From SURF-24 sp964537965 (GTDB lineage: Bacteria > Bacteroidota > Ignavibacteria > Ignavibacteriales > SURF-24), in the NCBI GenBank assembly GCA_964537965.1, contig CAZIDB010000295.1:1-5074 (forward strand): a DNA stretch of 5,074 bases, in the 5' to 3' direction. The notes under the pieces were generated by a model. That model searched no databases, was not told the DNA's origin, and was given only the letters and a program-made list of their open reading frames with translations. Below are positions 1 to 5,074 of the stretch, piece by piece. A program made the position numbers and the translations under genes. The stretch's first letter is position 1; each line of letters opens with the position of its first letter.

Positions 1-1031
1 GGCTCCAGAAAATTACGAACATTGTCTCCAAGTATTGATATCTGGTATCCACCTTCCATAATAATCAAAGTAGGGATACTTAGCTCATACCGTAAAAAAG
101 CAGACATTGTTTTATAGAAATCTGTGGTAAGACGAAAATCCCCAAGGTCTTCGTTTTCAAATTCATGCGTATCAACACCAAAAGAAATAATGAAATATTC
201 CGGGTTGAACATTTTAATTTTGTGTACTGCCTGTTTTAATACTTCAAAATATTGTTCATTCGATATGTTCCCTTTCAACGGATAGTTAATTGTTTTCTCG
301 TTGTTCTCTTCTTCAAATCCTGTAAGGTAAGGGTAAGCGCTGTCCGGATGTCCATGGATTGACACATACAAAATATTTTCCTGTCTCTGTACAATATCCT
401 GAGTACCGTTTCCATGATGATAATCAACATCAAGAATACAAACTTTAGCTTTGCTGCCCGAATGTTTGTTGTTATAATCTTGCAAGTACTTTGCTGCAAT
501 AGCAGCATTATTAAGGAAGCAGTAACCACCTGCAAATTCATAACCTGCATGGTGCCCGGGAGGTCTGCCTAAACTAAATACAGAGCGTTCGCCGTTTAAT
601 AAATATTTGGCAGCAGTTAACGCAGAGTAAGCAGAATACTTTGCAGCTTTGAATGTTCCCTCGACAATCATTGTAGATAAGTCAGTCATAAAATAACCGG
701 CCTGACCAATCGGGCTTTTAGTAATTAGTTTTTTACGAACATTTCCAACTGCAAACAAGTCCGGCATTACTCCGTCCTTGTTTAATCCTGCCATAATCCA
801 GTCTTCGTATGCTGTTTGCAAGTAATGAACGTATTCAGGTGAATGAACTTGTAAAATTTCATCCAGACTAAATTCTTCCGGTGGTAAAATCTCAATCTTA
901 TCTAACCATTTCAAGGATTCTAAAATGCTGTTCATTCTTTCCGGAGATTCGGCGTAATCAATTAAATTATGGGAAATAAATTCCTTAGAAGGATTATGCA
1001 GTTTTGTATTTTCAGAATATATTATTTTCAT
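1..1031 (-). CDS. Acetylpolyamine amidohydrolase / histone deacetylase family enzyme (C-terminus cut by window edge)
   Basis: This is a zinc hydrolase of the arginase/deacetylase fold, expected to remove acetyl groups from acetylated polyamines or lysine-like substrates in the cytoplasm. Reading from ATG 1031 gives 343 codons with no stop before the left edge. Mycoplana ramosa acetylpolyamine amidohydrolase has about 341 residues, so only a short tail is missing. Visible motifs are RPPGHHA (156-162, tandem active-site H160/H161), GGYCFLNNAA (168-177), DVDYHHGNGTQD (201-212, zinc ligands D203 and H205), SFGVDTHE (283-290, zinc ligand D287) and MEGGY (325-329, catalytic Y329). The N-terminus (MKIIYSENTKLHNPSKEF) and residues 109-129 also resemble that enzyme more than acetoin-utilisation AcuC, which supports the subfamily. 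By my recollected alignment, some of its substrate-tunnel acidic residues are not conserved here, so the true substrate is uncertain. There is no clear Shine-Dalgarno. The gene follows a terminator-like hairpin and so probably has its own promoter, which I could not identify. Confidence 0.92.
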   Translation of the reverse strand, partial: MKIIYSENTKLHNPSKEFISHNLIDYAESPERMNSILESLKWLDKIEILPPEEFSLDEILQVHSPEYVHYLQTAYEDWIMAGLNKDGVMPDLFAVGNVRKKLITKSPIGQAGYFMTDLSTMIVEGTFKAAKYSAYSALTAAKYLLNGERSVFSLGRPPGHHAGYEFAGGYCFLNNAAIAAKYLQDYNNKHSGSKAKVCILDVDYHHGNGTQDIVQRQENILYVSIHGHPDSAYPYLTGFEEENNEKTINYPLKGNISNEQYFEVLKQAVHKIKMFNPEYFIISFGVDTHEFENEDLGDFRLTTDFYKTMSAFLRYELSIPTLIIMEGGYQISILGDNVRNFLE

Positions 1032-1071
1032 GCAAGCTTTACAGCAATAGAATTATTTGTTTCTTTAATCT

Positions 1072-1115
1072 AAAATAATAGCCCTGACTTTTAAATCAGG
1101 GACAATTATTATTTT
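1072..1115 (-). terminator. Two-part hairpin, probable bidirectional rho-independent terminator
   Basis: An inner 6-bp GC-rich stem (CCCTGA 1082-1087 with TCAGGG 1096-1101, 8-nt loop) sits inside an outer perfect 9-bp AT stem (AAAATAATA 1072-1080 with TATTATTTT 1107-1115). A one-sided bulge separates the two stems. In either direction the GC stem is followed by a U-rich stretch (CUAUUAUUUU on minus). It lies about 30 bp past the stop of the ATPase-GNAT gene and 40 bp before the deacetylase start, so it should end the former's transcript and uncouple the two genes. Confidence 0.75.
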
Positions 1116-1120
1116 GAATC

Positions 1121-1136
1121 ATCGCTTTAATGCGAT
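1121..1136. repeat. Small inverted repeat ATCGC-TTTAAT-GCGAT
   Basis: A perfect 5-bp stem with a 6-nt loop lies in the gap between the ATPase-GNAT stop (1146) and the larger hairpin at 1072-1115. On the plus strand it is followed by TTTT. It may be an accessory part of the terminator region, but it is short enough to be chance. Confidence 0.35.
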
Positions 1137-1145
1137 TTTGGTGTA

Positions 1146-2645
1146 CTAATCAAACTTATTAGGATCCATTTCTTTAACATATTTAAGTATTTCCTTGGCA
1201 ACATCTGAATAAGCAGATATTTTTGAATAATCAATATTGATGTTATTAAGATACTGGAGAATAAGCGCATCACCAATTTTTGATTCGGGTAAAATTCCCG
1301 CAAAGAAATATCCAAGCTTTTCTAATTCGGAAGTAACATACGGAGTAGCTTCATCTTCAAGATTAAGGAACAGGTTTATAGCTGCCACATTATTTACACA
1401 CATGTTACGTGTGATTTTTTTTATTTCTTTTACAATGTCTGACCCGAATTTCTTTACATGAATTTCGCCGCAGCTTTCAAGTTCATTTACTGATGAAGAA
1501 ATATCTAACTCACCTGATAAATCATATCCAACTTTTTCAGGAATGATAAATGTATGAATACTGCCGTTGATGTTATTATAAAGTTTTTGAATTAGAGCAC
1601 TATGTTTAGAAGGCAGATAGAGTGTTTTAGCCTGTGGTTGTTCCATATATTTGAAACCAAGTATAACACTAATCCTTTGCGAAGTATCATCTGAAATTCC
1701 TTTAAACTTCCAGGATGACGGGCTTGTGGCAAGCAGTAAACCGCAATCATTTATCTGGAAACGTATCATTGATTTTTGAGTAAAGACATGATTTGCAACC
1801 GCATAAGCATATAATCCTTTAAGCACCCGCTTTTTAGGAACGTTGAAAAGATATTCCAACATTCTGTTTAAAGCTCCCTGTCCTCTGTATTCAACGTTTA
1901 CAAAAATGAAAGTAAGTTCTGCAATCGTATCTTCGGGATACTGATAAAGCAAAGCTCCATGCCCCATAAACACATTATCTTTAGTAACGGCAACAGTAGA
2001 AATCATCATGCCATTTTTATTCAGCTCAATTAATTTCTCCGGAAAGTAAATATGCTCATCAAAGAAACTATAACCATGGGATTTGTATGCGCATCTTGAA
2101 ACTTCCACTGCTTCATGTTCTTCCATACCTCTTACAGTATACTCAATTTTTTCCTGGATAATTTTTGGTTCTTCAATTACTTCCTGTTGTTCAGCTAATT
2201 CTTTAGCATTGGGTAAATACTTTATCATATGCATTTCTTTACCATTAATTCCAAGATTATGAAAAGAGTATTCATCCATCACTTTACTGATAAGGAATAG
2301 ACCAAGTCCGGATGTACTTGCCTCATCAAGGTTCCCGGTTAGCTGGTACTTCTTTACATTAGAAGGATCAAATGGCAAACCCATTTCTTTAATAATAATT
2401 TTAATTCCATTCCTTAACTTCTCGCAAATTATATCAAACGTTCTGTTTTCCTCGGGGTCGTAAGTATGTTTCATTACATTTGAGACAGCTTCTTCAATAG
2501 CAATATCAATGTTATTCAAAGAACTACCGGCAAATCCAATTTTTTTTGCCGTTTCACGAACAAATAACTGAGCAATGTCCAAATAATCAAATTTATTTGG
2601 TAAGGTAATTTTAGATACTTCCGGAATTTGCATGGCTGCCCTCAT
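1146..2645 (-). CDS. RsbW-like ATPase / GNAT acetyltransferase fusion protein
   Basis: This 499-residue protein has no signal peptide or membrane segment, so it is cytoplasmic. Residues about 10-145 form a GHKL ATPase domain of the RsbW/SpoIIAB (HATPase_c_2) kind. The N box is E52-A-V-S-N56-x-x-x-H60, the G1-like box is E-M-G-L-P-F-D (87-93) and the G2 box is STSGLGLFLIS (110-120). A charged linker (about 150-168) leads to a GNAT acetyltransferase domain (about 168-345). This contains the acetyl-CoA motif-A region ELTFIFVNVEYRGQGALNRML (243-263, split here as ELTFIFVNVEYR then GQGALNRML). A third region (about 362-470) ends in GYFFAGILP and GDALILQYLNN, a signature I recall from similar uncharacterised ATPase-GNAT fusions in deltaproteobacteria and methanogens. 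RsbW-type domains are serine kinases that bind sigma factors or antagonists; whether this one phosphorylates anything is unknown. No partner gene is visible. Residues are numbered from ATG 2645, the longest frame. ATG 2633 (residue 5) is preceded by GAGGG at 5-nt spacing and may be the true start. The stop is TAG at 1146-1148. Confidence 0.88.
   Translation of the reverse strand: MRAAMQIPEVSKITLPNKFDYLDIAQLFVRETAKKIGFAGSSLNNIDIAIEEAVSNVMKHTYDPEENRTFDIICEKLRNGIKIIIKEMGLPFDPSNVKKYQLTGNLDEASTSGLGLFLISKVMDEYSFHNLGINGKEMHMIKYLPNAKELAEQQEVIEEPKIIQEKIEYTVRGMEEHEAVEVSRCAYKSHGYSFFDEHIYFPEKLIELNKNGMMISTVAVTKDNVFMGHGALLYQYPEDTIAELTFIFVNVEYRGQGALNRMLEYLFNVPKKRVLKGLYAYAVANHVFTQKSMIRFQINDCGLLLATSPSSWKFKGISDDTSQRISVILGFKYMEQPQAKTLYLPSKHSALIQKLYNNINGSIHTFIIPEKVGYDLSGELDISSSVNELESCGEIHVKKFGSDIVKEIKKITRNMCVNNVAAINLFLNLEDEATPYVTSELEKLGYFFAGILPESKIGDALILQYLNNINIDYSKISAYSDVAKEILKYVKEMDPNKFD
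2639..2643 (-). promoter_or_regulatory. Shine-Dalgarno-like GAGGG favouring an internal start at 2633
   Basis: On the minus strand GAGGG lies 5 nt before ATG 2633. The sequence before ATG 2645 has no purine-rich ribosome site. Starting at 2633 would drop four residues (MRAA) and leave all domains intact. Confidence 0.45.
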
Positions 2646-2674
2646 TATGTTGATTGAAGAAGTTAATTGCGTTC

Positions 2675-2706
2675 TAAAATTACAATCAAAATTGAAATTT
2701 CAAAAA
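2675..2706 (-). promoter_or_regulatory. Weak candidate promoter for the ATPase-GNAT gene
   Basis: On the minus strand TTTTTG (2706-2701) is followed after 18 nt by TAATTTTA (2682-2675), close to the Bacteroides-type -33 TTG and -7 TAnnTTTG pattern. It would leave a leader of about 20-25 nt before the start codon. The region is extremely AT-rich, so a chance match is quite possible. Confidence 0.25.
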
Positions 2707-2716
2707 TGAATATTCA
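2692..2716. repeat. Two adjacent perfect palindromes in the ATPase-GNAT upstream region
   Basis: TTGAAATTTCAA (2692-2703, 12 nt) and TGAATATTCA (2707-2716, 10 nt) are both perfect palindromes, three bases apart, in the 111-bp gap upstream of the ATPase-GNAT gene. They overlap the weak candidate promoter and could be operator sites, but base composition makes AT palindromes common. Confidence 0.3.
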
Positions 2717-2756
2717 ATATTTCTATTATAAAAAACTCTGTCCAGTCAAATCTATA

Positions 2757-4115
2757 TTATTTTTTCTTCTTTAGTATTGCCGACCAATTTGGGAAAAGCC
2801 TAAGATTCATCTTATTATTTTCAACACCGACTAATTCATTCTCGTTTAGAACATCTTCATAGAATCCAGATTCTTCATAAAGTGTAAGTTCGACCCCAAC
2901 ATTTTCGTCAGATGAATTTAGTACAACAATTATTTTTTCATTCTCTGTTTCTCTTTCGAAAGCAAATTGTTGATGTTTAATTAAAAGTTGTTTGTAACTT
3001 CCTGTTTTTAACGCATCAGAGTTCTTCCTTATTTCAGAAAGTTTAGCAATGGTTTTAATAATTTCTTTATGACTGTTTTCATAAAGCTCTTTCAATTCAA
3101 CATAAGGACGTAACGGAAGATCACCTTCTTTTGTTTTTATTCCTTCAGTTCCGGCTTCGCTCCCGTAATAGATTGACGGAATTCCCGGCATTGTATAAAG
3201 CATAACATACAAAGGATAAATGTTTGCTTTATTTTTTAACTGGGAAATAATTCTTGTTACATCGTGGTTATCTGCAAAGTTATATAAAAGCAAATCTTTG
3301 TACATACCATGCTTGCCGAACTGCCTGTTTAGTGCGTAAGCAATTTCAAAATAATTCTTATCATTCAGACTTGAGTACAATCCTTTATAACATTCATAGT
3401 TTGTAACAGAATCAAGAGTTATATCATTCACCCATTTCCTGTAATCTCCGTGAATTATTTCTCCAACAAGAAAAAAATCTTCTTTAATTTCTTTGGTAAA
3501 GGAAGATAATTCTTCCAGGAATTTTATATCAACGCAGTCCGCAGCATCAAGACGCAATCCATCAATATCAAATTCATCTATCCAGGTTCTTACTGCATTA
3601 AGCAAATGAGCTTTTACTTCATCATTATTAAGATTAAGCTTCACAAGATTGTAATGCCCGTTCCAGCCTTCGTAACTAAAAAGATCATTAAAAGGACTTC
3701 TCCCGTTAAAGTTTAATCCGGCAAACCAGTTAGCATACTGAGAATTATTTTTATTCTCCTGCAGATCTTTAAACGCCCAGAAGTCTCTTCCAACATGATT
3801 AAACACTCCGTCAAGAATTACTTTTATTCCTTGTTTGTGGAACTCATTTACAAGTTGTTTAAATGATTCATTATCTCCAAGACGGCGGTCTATCCAGTAA
3901 TAATCTTTTGTATCATACCCATGAGAAGTTGATTCGAACACTGGTCCAAAGTAAATTGCATTTATTCCTAGAGATTTTATATGTTCAATCCAGTCATAAA
4001 TTTTATTTAATCTGTTGACCGGAGATAAATTAAAATCGTTATGCTGCGGTGCGCCGCAAAATCCCATAGGATAAATATGATAGAACTGTGCATCCTGAAA
4101 CCATTTTTTTTGCAT
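2757..4115 (-). CDS. Cytoplasmic GH13 alpha-glucan hydrolase (cyclomaltodextrinase/neopullulanase-like)
   Basis: This alpha-amylase superfamily enzyme of 452 residues should cleave alpha-glucosidic bonds in maltodextrins or related oligosaccharides. All four conserved GH13 regions are present: DGVFNH (102-107), GLRLDA with nucleophile D190, GEIIH with acid/base E219, and FADNHD (280-285) with transition-state D285. HGYDTKDYYWID (65-76) and LVKLN (157-161) are further family signatures; the latter resembles the fifth conserved region of oligo-1,6-glucosidase/neopullulanase-type members. A C-terminal beta domain of about 80-100 residues follows the barrel. There is no signal peptide, so the enzyme probably acts on imported or stored glucan. 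The CBM34-like N-terminal domain of classical cyclomaltodextrinases (about 580 residues) is absent, and the barrel begins almost at residue 5. Exact specificity cannot be read from the sequence. The ATG at 4115 has AAGGA 8 nt upstream. A TetR-type operator sits in the 70-bp gap to the repressor gene upstream. Confidence 0.93.
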   Translation of the reverse strand: MQKKWFQDAQFYHIYPMGFCGAPQHNDFNLSPVNRLNKIYDWIEHIKSLGINAIYFGPVFESTSHGYDTKDYYWIDRRLGDNESFKQLVNEFHKQGIKVILDGVFNHVGRDFWAFKDLQENKNNSQYANWFAGLNFNGRSPFNDLFSYEGWNGHYNLVKLNLNNDEVKAHLLNAVRTWIDEFDIDGLRLDAADCVDIKFLEELSSFTKEIKEDFFLVGEIIHGDYRKWVNDITLDSVTNYECYKGLYSSLNDKNYFEIAYALNRQFGKHGMYKDLLLYNFADNHDVTRIISQLKNKANIYPLYVMLYTMPGIPSIYYGSEAGTEGIKTKEGDLPLRPYVELKELYENSHKEIIKTIAKLSEIRKNSDALKTGSYKQLLIKHQQFAFERETENEKIIVVLNSSDENVGVELTLYEESGFYEDVLNENELVGVENNKMNLRLFPNWSAILKKKK

Positions 4116-4123
4116 ACAATTAT

Positions 4124-4128
4124 TCCTT
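4124..4128 (-). promoter_or_regulatory. Ribosome binding site AAGGA of the GH13 gene
   Basis: AAGGA on the minus strand lies 8 nt before ATG 4115. It is the clearest Shine-Dalgarno in the window and fixes this start. Confidence 0.7.
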
Positions 4129-4137
4129 TTCTTTACT

Positions 4138-4149
4138 TACCGTTCGGTA
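4138..4149. promoter_or_regulatory. TetR-type operator upstream of the GH13 gene
   Basis: TACCG-TT-CGGTA has perfect 5-bp arms and a 2-nt centre, and lies 22 bp before the GH13 start codon. Together with the following TATAG on the plus strand it matches the site in the repressor gene's own promoter at 14 of 15 positions (TACCGnTCGGTATAG). Short symmetric palindromes like this are typical TetR-family targets. On the minus strand TTAACT (4163-4158) lies 18 nt before the weak -10 candidate TAAGTA, and TATACT (4156-4151) is an alternative -10, so the promoter itself is not certain. Binding here would block initiation or early elongation into the GH13 gene. Confidence 0.7.
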
Positions 4150-4185
4150 TAGTATATAGTTAAAAAATATATAGATTTTCTTTTG

Positions 4186-4752
4186 TTACGAATAAATTCC
4201 GTGGCTGAACTGGTGAACAGCCTGGTAAATTATTTCGTCATTCAATTCTGTATGAGTGGATAAATATAAAGTAATGTAATTGTTAATCATTCCTAAAAAA
4301 GTAAAAGAGTAACGCTTTTGCCTTCCCTTCATATTTCCATGATCGTTTGAAGCTTCTTCGAACATTTTTTCCAGCATTCTTAGAATTGAAGTATTATAAC
4401 CTTCTACGGCTTTATATGCCTCACTGTTTGGTGAAGAAAAGCAAAGATCGAGTTGCAACCTATAAAATAGTTCGTTTTCCTTTGCAAAAAGAAAGAATGT
4501 CTTTGTTATCTTGAAAAGGCTGTTTGGCAAATCTCGTTTATAATCTGCAGCAATTTTTAATGAAGCTTTTAGTTTGTTAAAGTTTTCTTCAAGCAAAGCA
4601 TCAAGCAATCCCCTTTTGCTGCCAAAGTAATGGTAAAGCGTTGGCTTTGTAACATTAGACTCATTCACAATTTCCTGGATACCAACTGATGGGTAACCTC
4701 TGTCTGCAAAAAGCCTAAGCGCCGTGTTTAATATGTTTGTTCTGTTATCCAA
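4186..4752 (-). CDS. TetR/AcrR-family transcriptional repressor
   Basis: This is a DNA-binding repressor of 188 residues from TTG 4752. The N-terminal helix-turn-helix domain spans about residues 7-50, with ILNTALRLFADRGY (7-20), SVGIQEIVNESN (22-33) and VTKPTLYHYFGSK (34-46), the classic TetR recognition-helix region. The rest is the helical ligand-binding and dimerisation domain, which is not conserved enough to name an effector. The frame stays open to a TTG at 4803 (205 residues), but that TTG is the -35 box of a good promoter and the extra codons cover its operator. The TTG at 4752 also leaves the usual few residues before the first helix, so I prefer it, although neither TTG has a strong ribosome site. 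The matching operators in its promoter and before the GH13 gene suggest autoregulation plus control of glucan hydrolysis. The stop TAA is 70 bp from the GH13 start, so co-transcription is possible. Confidence 0.88.
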   Translation of the reverse strand: MDNRTNILNTALRLFADRGYPSVGIQEIVNESNVTKPTLYHYFGSKRGLLDALLEENFNKLKASLKIAADYKRDLPNSLFKITKTFFLFAKENELFYRLQLDLCFSSPNSEAYKAVEGYNTSILRMLEKMFEEASNDHGNMKGRQKRYSFTFLGMINNYITLYLSTHTELNDEIIYQAVHQFSHGIYS

Positions 4753-4772
4753 TATCTGATCTTTTGTTGGTT

Positions 4773-4803
4773 CAAATATACCGCTCGGTATAGCAGAAGT
4801 CAA
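4773..4803 (-). promoter_or_regulatory. Promoter of the tetR-family gene (TTGACT-17-TATATTTG)
   Basis: On the minus strand TTGACT (4803-4798) is separated by exactly 17 nt from TATATT (4780-4775), an excellent sigma-70-type arrangement. The extended box TATATTTG also fits the Bacteroides TAnnTTTG consensus. An A9 tract (4823-4815) lies where an UP element would be. The operator palindrome fills the spacer and overlaps the -10 box. Transcription would begin near 4768, about 16 nt before TTG 4752. Confidence 0.72.
4777..4792. promoter_or_regulatory. TetR-type operator in the repressor's own promoter
   Basis: TATACCG-CT-CGGTATA is a 16-bp palindrome with perfect 7-bp arms and a 2-nt centre. It lies between the -35 and -10 boxes and overlaps the latter. 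This is the usual place for autorepression by a TetR protein. It shares its core with the site at 4138-4149. Confidence 0.75.
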
Positions 4804-4829
4804 TATCTCAGGAATTTTTTTTTGAGATA
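4804..4829. repeat. Inverted repeat TATCTCA...TGAGATA around a T9/A9 tract
   Basis: Perfect 7-bp arms (4804-4810 and 4823-4829) flank a 12-nt T-rich loop and directly abut the -35 box of the tetR promoter. It could be a second regulator's site or a weak hairpin ending upstream transcription. The A-tract on the minus strand may also act as an UP element. Confidence 0.35.
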
Positions 4830-5000
4830 ACTGAAAAATGATCTTTTATCCTTAAGTCATTCTACAAATGCCTTCCTGAAATAGCAAGTACATGCGAAAG
4901 ACATTTTAATTATTTAAGAAATTTCTACATCCAATTTTCAAACAACTGGAATATTCAATGTCTAAGATCGCAGTAATTGAAAATCGGAAAATTTTAGTTA
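4830..5000. other. Non-coding gap, no recognisable gene
   Basis: All six frames are broken by stops and no RNA gene is recognisable. There is a weak hairpin with a G-U pair (4931-4949, CCAATT...AACTGG on plus) and a short palindrome AGAAATTTCT (4917-4926). Neither is followed by a clear U-tract. Confidence 0.5.
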
Positions 5001-5074
5001 TTACTTTCCTGCAAAAACGTATTTATAAGAAAGTGATAAGACCACAGATGGTATCTTGACATCAGAATTAAATT
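5001..5074 (-). CDS. Possible C-terminal tail of a beta-barrel outer-membrane protein (partial)
   Basis: One minus-strand frame enters from the right edge and runs 23 codons to TAA at 5003-5001. It ends in VKIPSVVLSLSYKYVFAGK. The alternating polar/hydrophobic, aromatic-rich pattern is typical of the last strand of outer-membrane barrels. The next frame is also open from the edge for 26 codons (stop at 4996-4994) but its peptide looks unstructured. The identification rests on a short pattern only and needs sequence beyond the window. Confidence 0.35.
   Translation of the reverse strand, partial: FNSDVKIPSVVLSLSYKYVFAGK

Noticed and set aside
275..550. 91-codon minus-strand open frame
   Set aside because: It lies wholly inside the deacetylase-family gene in another frame, and its peptide has no recognisable motif, whereas the overlapping frame carries every zinc-ligand motif.
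1127..1315. 62-codon minus-strand open frame
   Set aside because: It overlaps the end of the ATPase-GNAT gene and the following hairpin, and the peptide has low-complexity I/L/S composition.
1237..1461. 74-codon plus-strand open frame
   Set aside because: It is antisense to the well-supported ATPase-GNAT gene, with no motif or ribosome site.
2725..2749. TTGACT and TATAAT boxes on the minus strand upstream of the ATPase-GNAT gene
   Set aside because: Both hexamers look good, but only 13 nt separate them, too short for a sigma-70 promoter, and the leader would be long.
2725..2760. Terminator after the GH13 gene
   Set aside because: There is a T6 run on the minus strand near 2731, but only 3-bp stems precede it, so there is no stable hairpin. 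Readthrough to the next gene remains possible.
4931..4949. Hairpin as a terminator for the gene at the right edge
   Set aside because: The 6-bp stem includes a G-U pair and no U-tract follows on the minus strand.
4958..5059. 33-codon plus-strand frame starting MSKIAVIENRK
   Set aside because: It is short, has no ribosome site or recognisable motif, and runs opposite to the possible barrel tail.

Overview
The window is AT-rich. It carries four sizeable genes, all on the minus strand, plus a possible gene end at the right edge. Short intergenic gaps (70-114 bp) separate the four genes. I see no RNA gene, CRISPR array or insertion sequence. The low GC, a promoter whose -10 box (TATATTTG) fits the Bacteroides-type TAnnTTTG consensus, a cytoplasmic GH13 enzyme and a possible outer-membrane beta-barrel tail suggest a Gram-negative of the Bacteroidota/Ignavibacteriota side. 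This is an inference; no phylogenetic marker is present. A clear Shine-Dalgarno (AAGGA) before the GH13 gene fits Ignavibacteria-like lineages better than typical Bacteroidetes.

Right to left, in the direction of transcription: (1) 5001-5074 may be the last codons of a beta-barrel protein running off the right edge. (2) About 200 bp without a recognisable gene precede a compact promoter/operator at 4773-4803. (3) A TetR-family repressor follows, which most likely starts at TTG 4752 and ends at 4186. (4) A 70-bp gap holds a second copy of the same operator. (5) Next is a cytoplasmic GH13 alpha-glucan hydrolase (4115-2757). (6) A 111-bp AT-rich gap with two small palindromes leads to a 499-residue protein (2645-1146). 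It fuses an RsbW/SpoIIAB-type ATPase domain, a GNAT acetyltransferase domain and a further C-terminal domain. (7) A strong two-part hairpin, probably a bidirectional terminator, lies at 1072-1115. (8) The last gene is an acetylpolyamine amidohydrolase/histone-deacetylase-family enzyme (1031 to the left edge), which lacks only its extreme C-terminus.

Two functional themes stand out. The first is a small regulatory module. The palindrome TACCG-NN-CGGTA, followed on the plus strand by TATAG, occurs once inside the TetR gene's own promoter and once just upstream of the GH13 gene. This suggests that the repressor controls itself and the glucan hydrolase. The second is acetylation. A GNAT-containing signalling protein sits next to a deacetylase-fold enzyme, although a terminator lies between them, so they are probably separate transcripts. 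The fused ATPase-acetyltransferase is the least understood gene here. The shared operator is the clearest structure that gene calling alone would miss.
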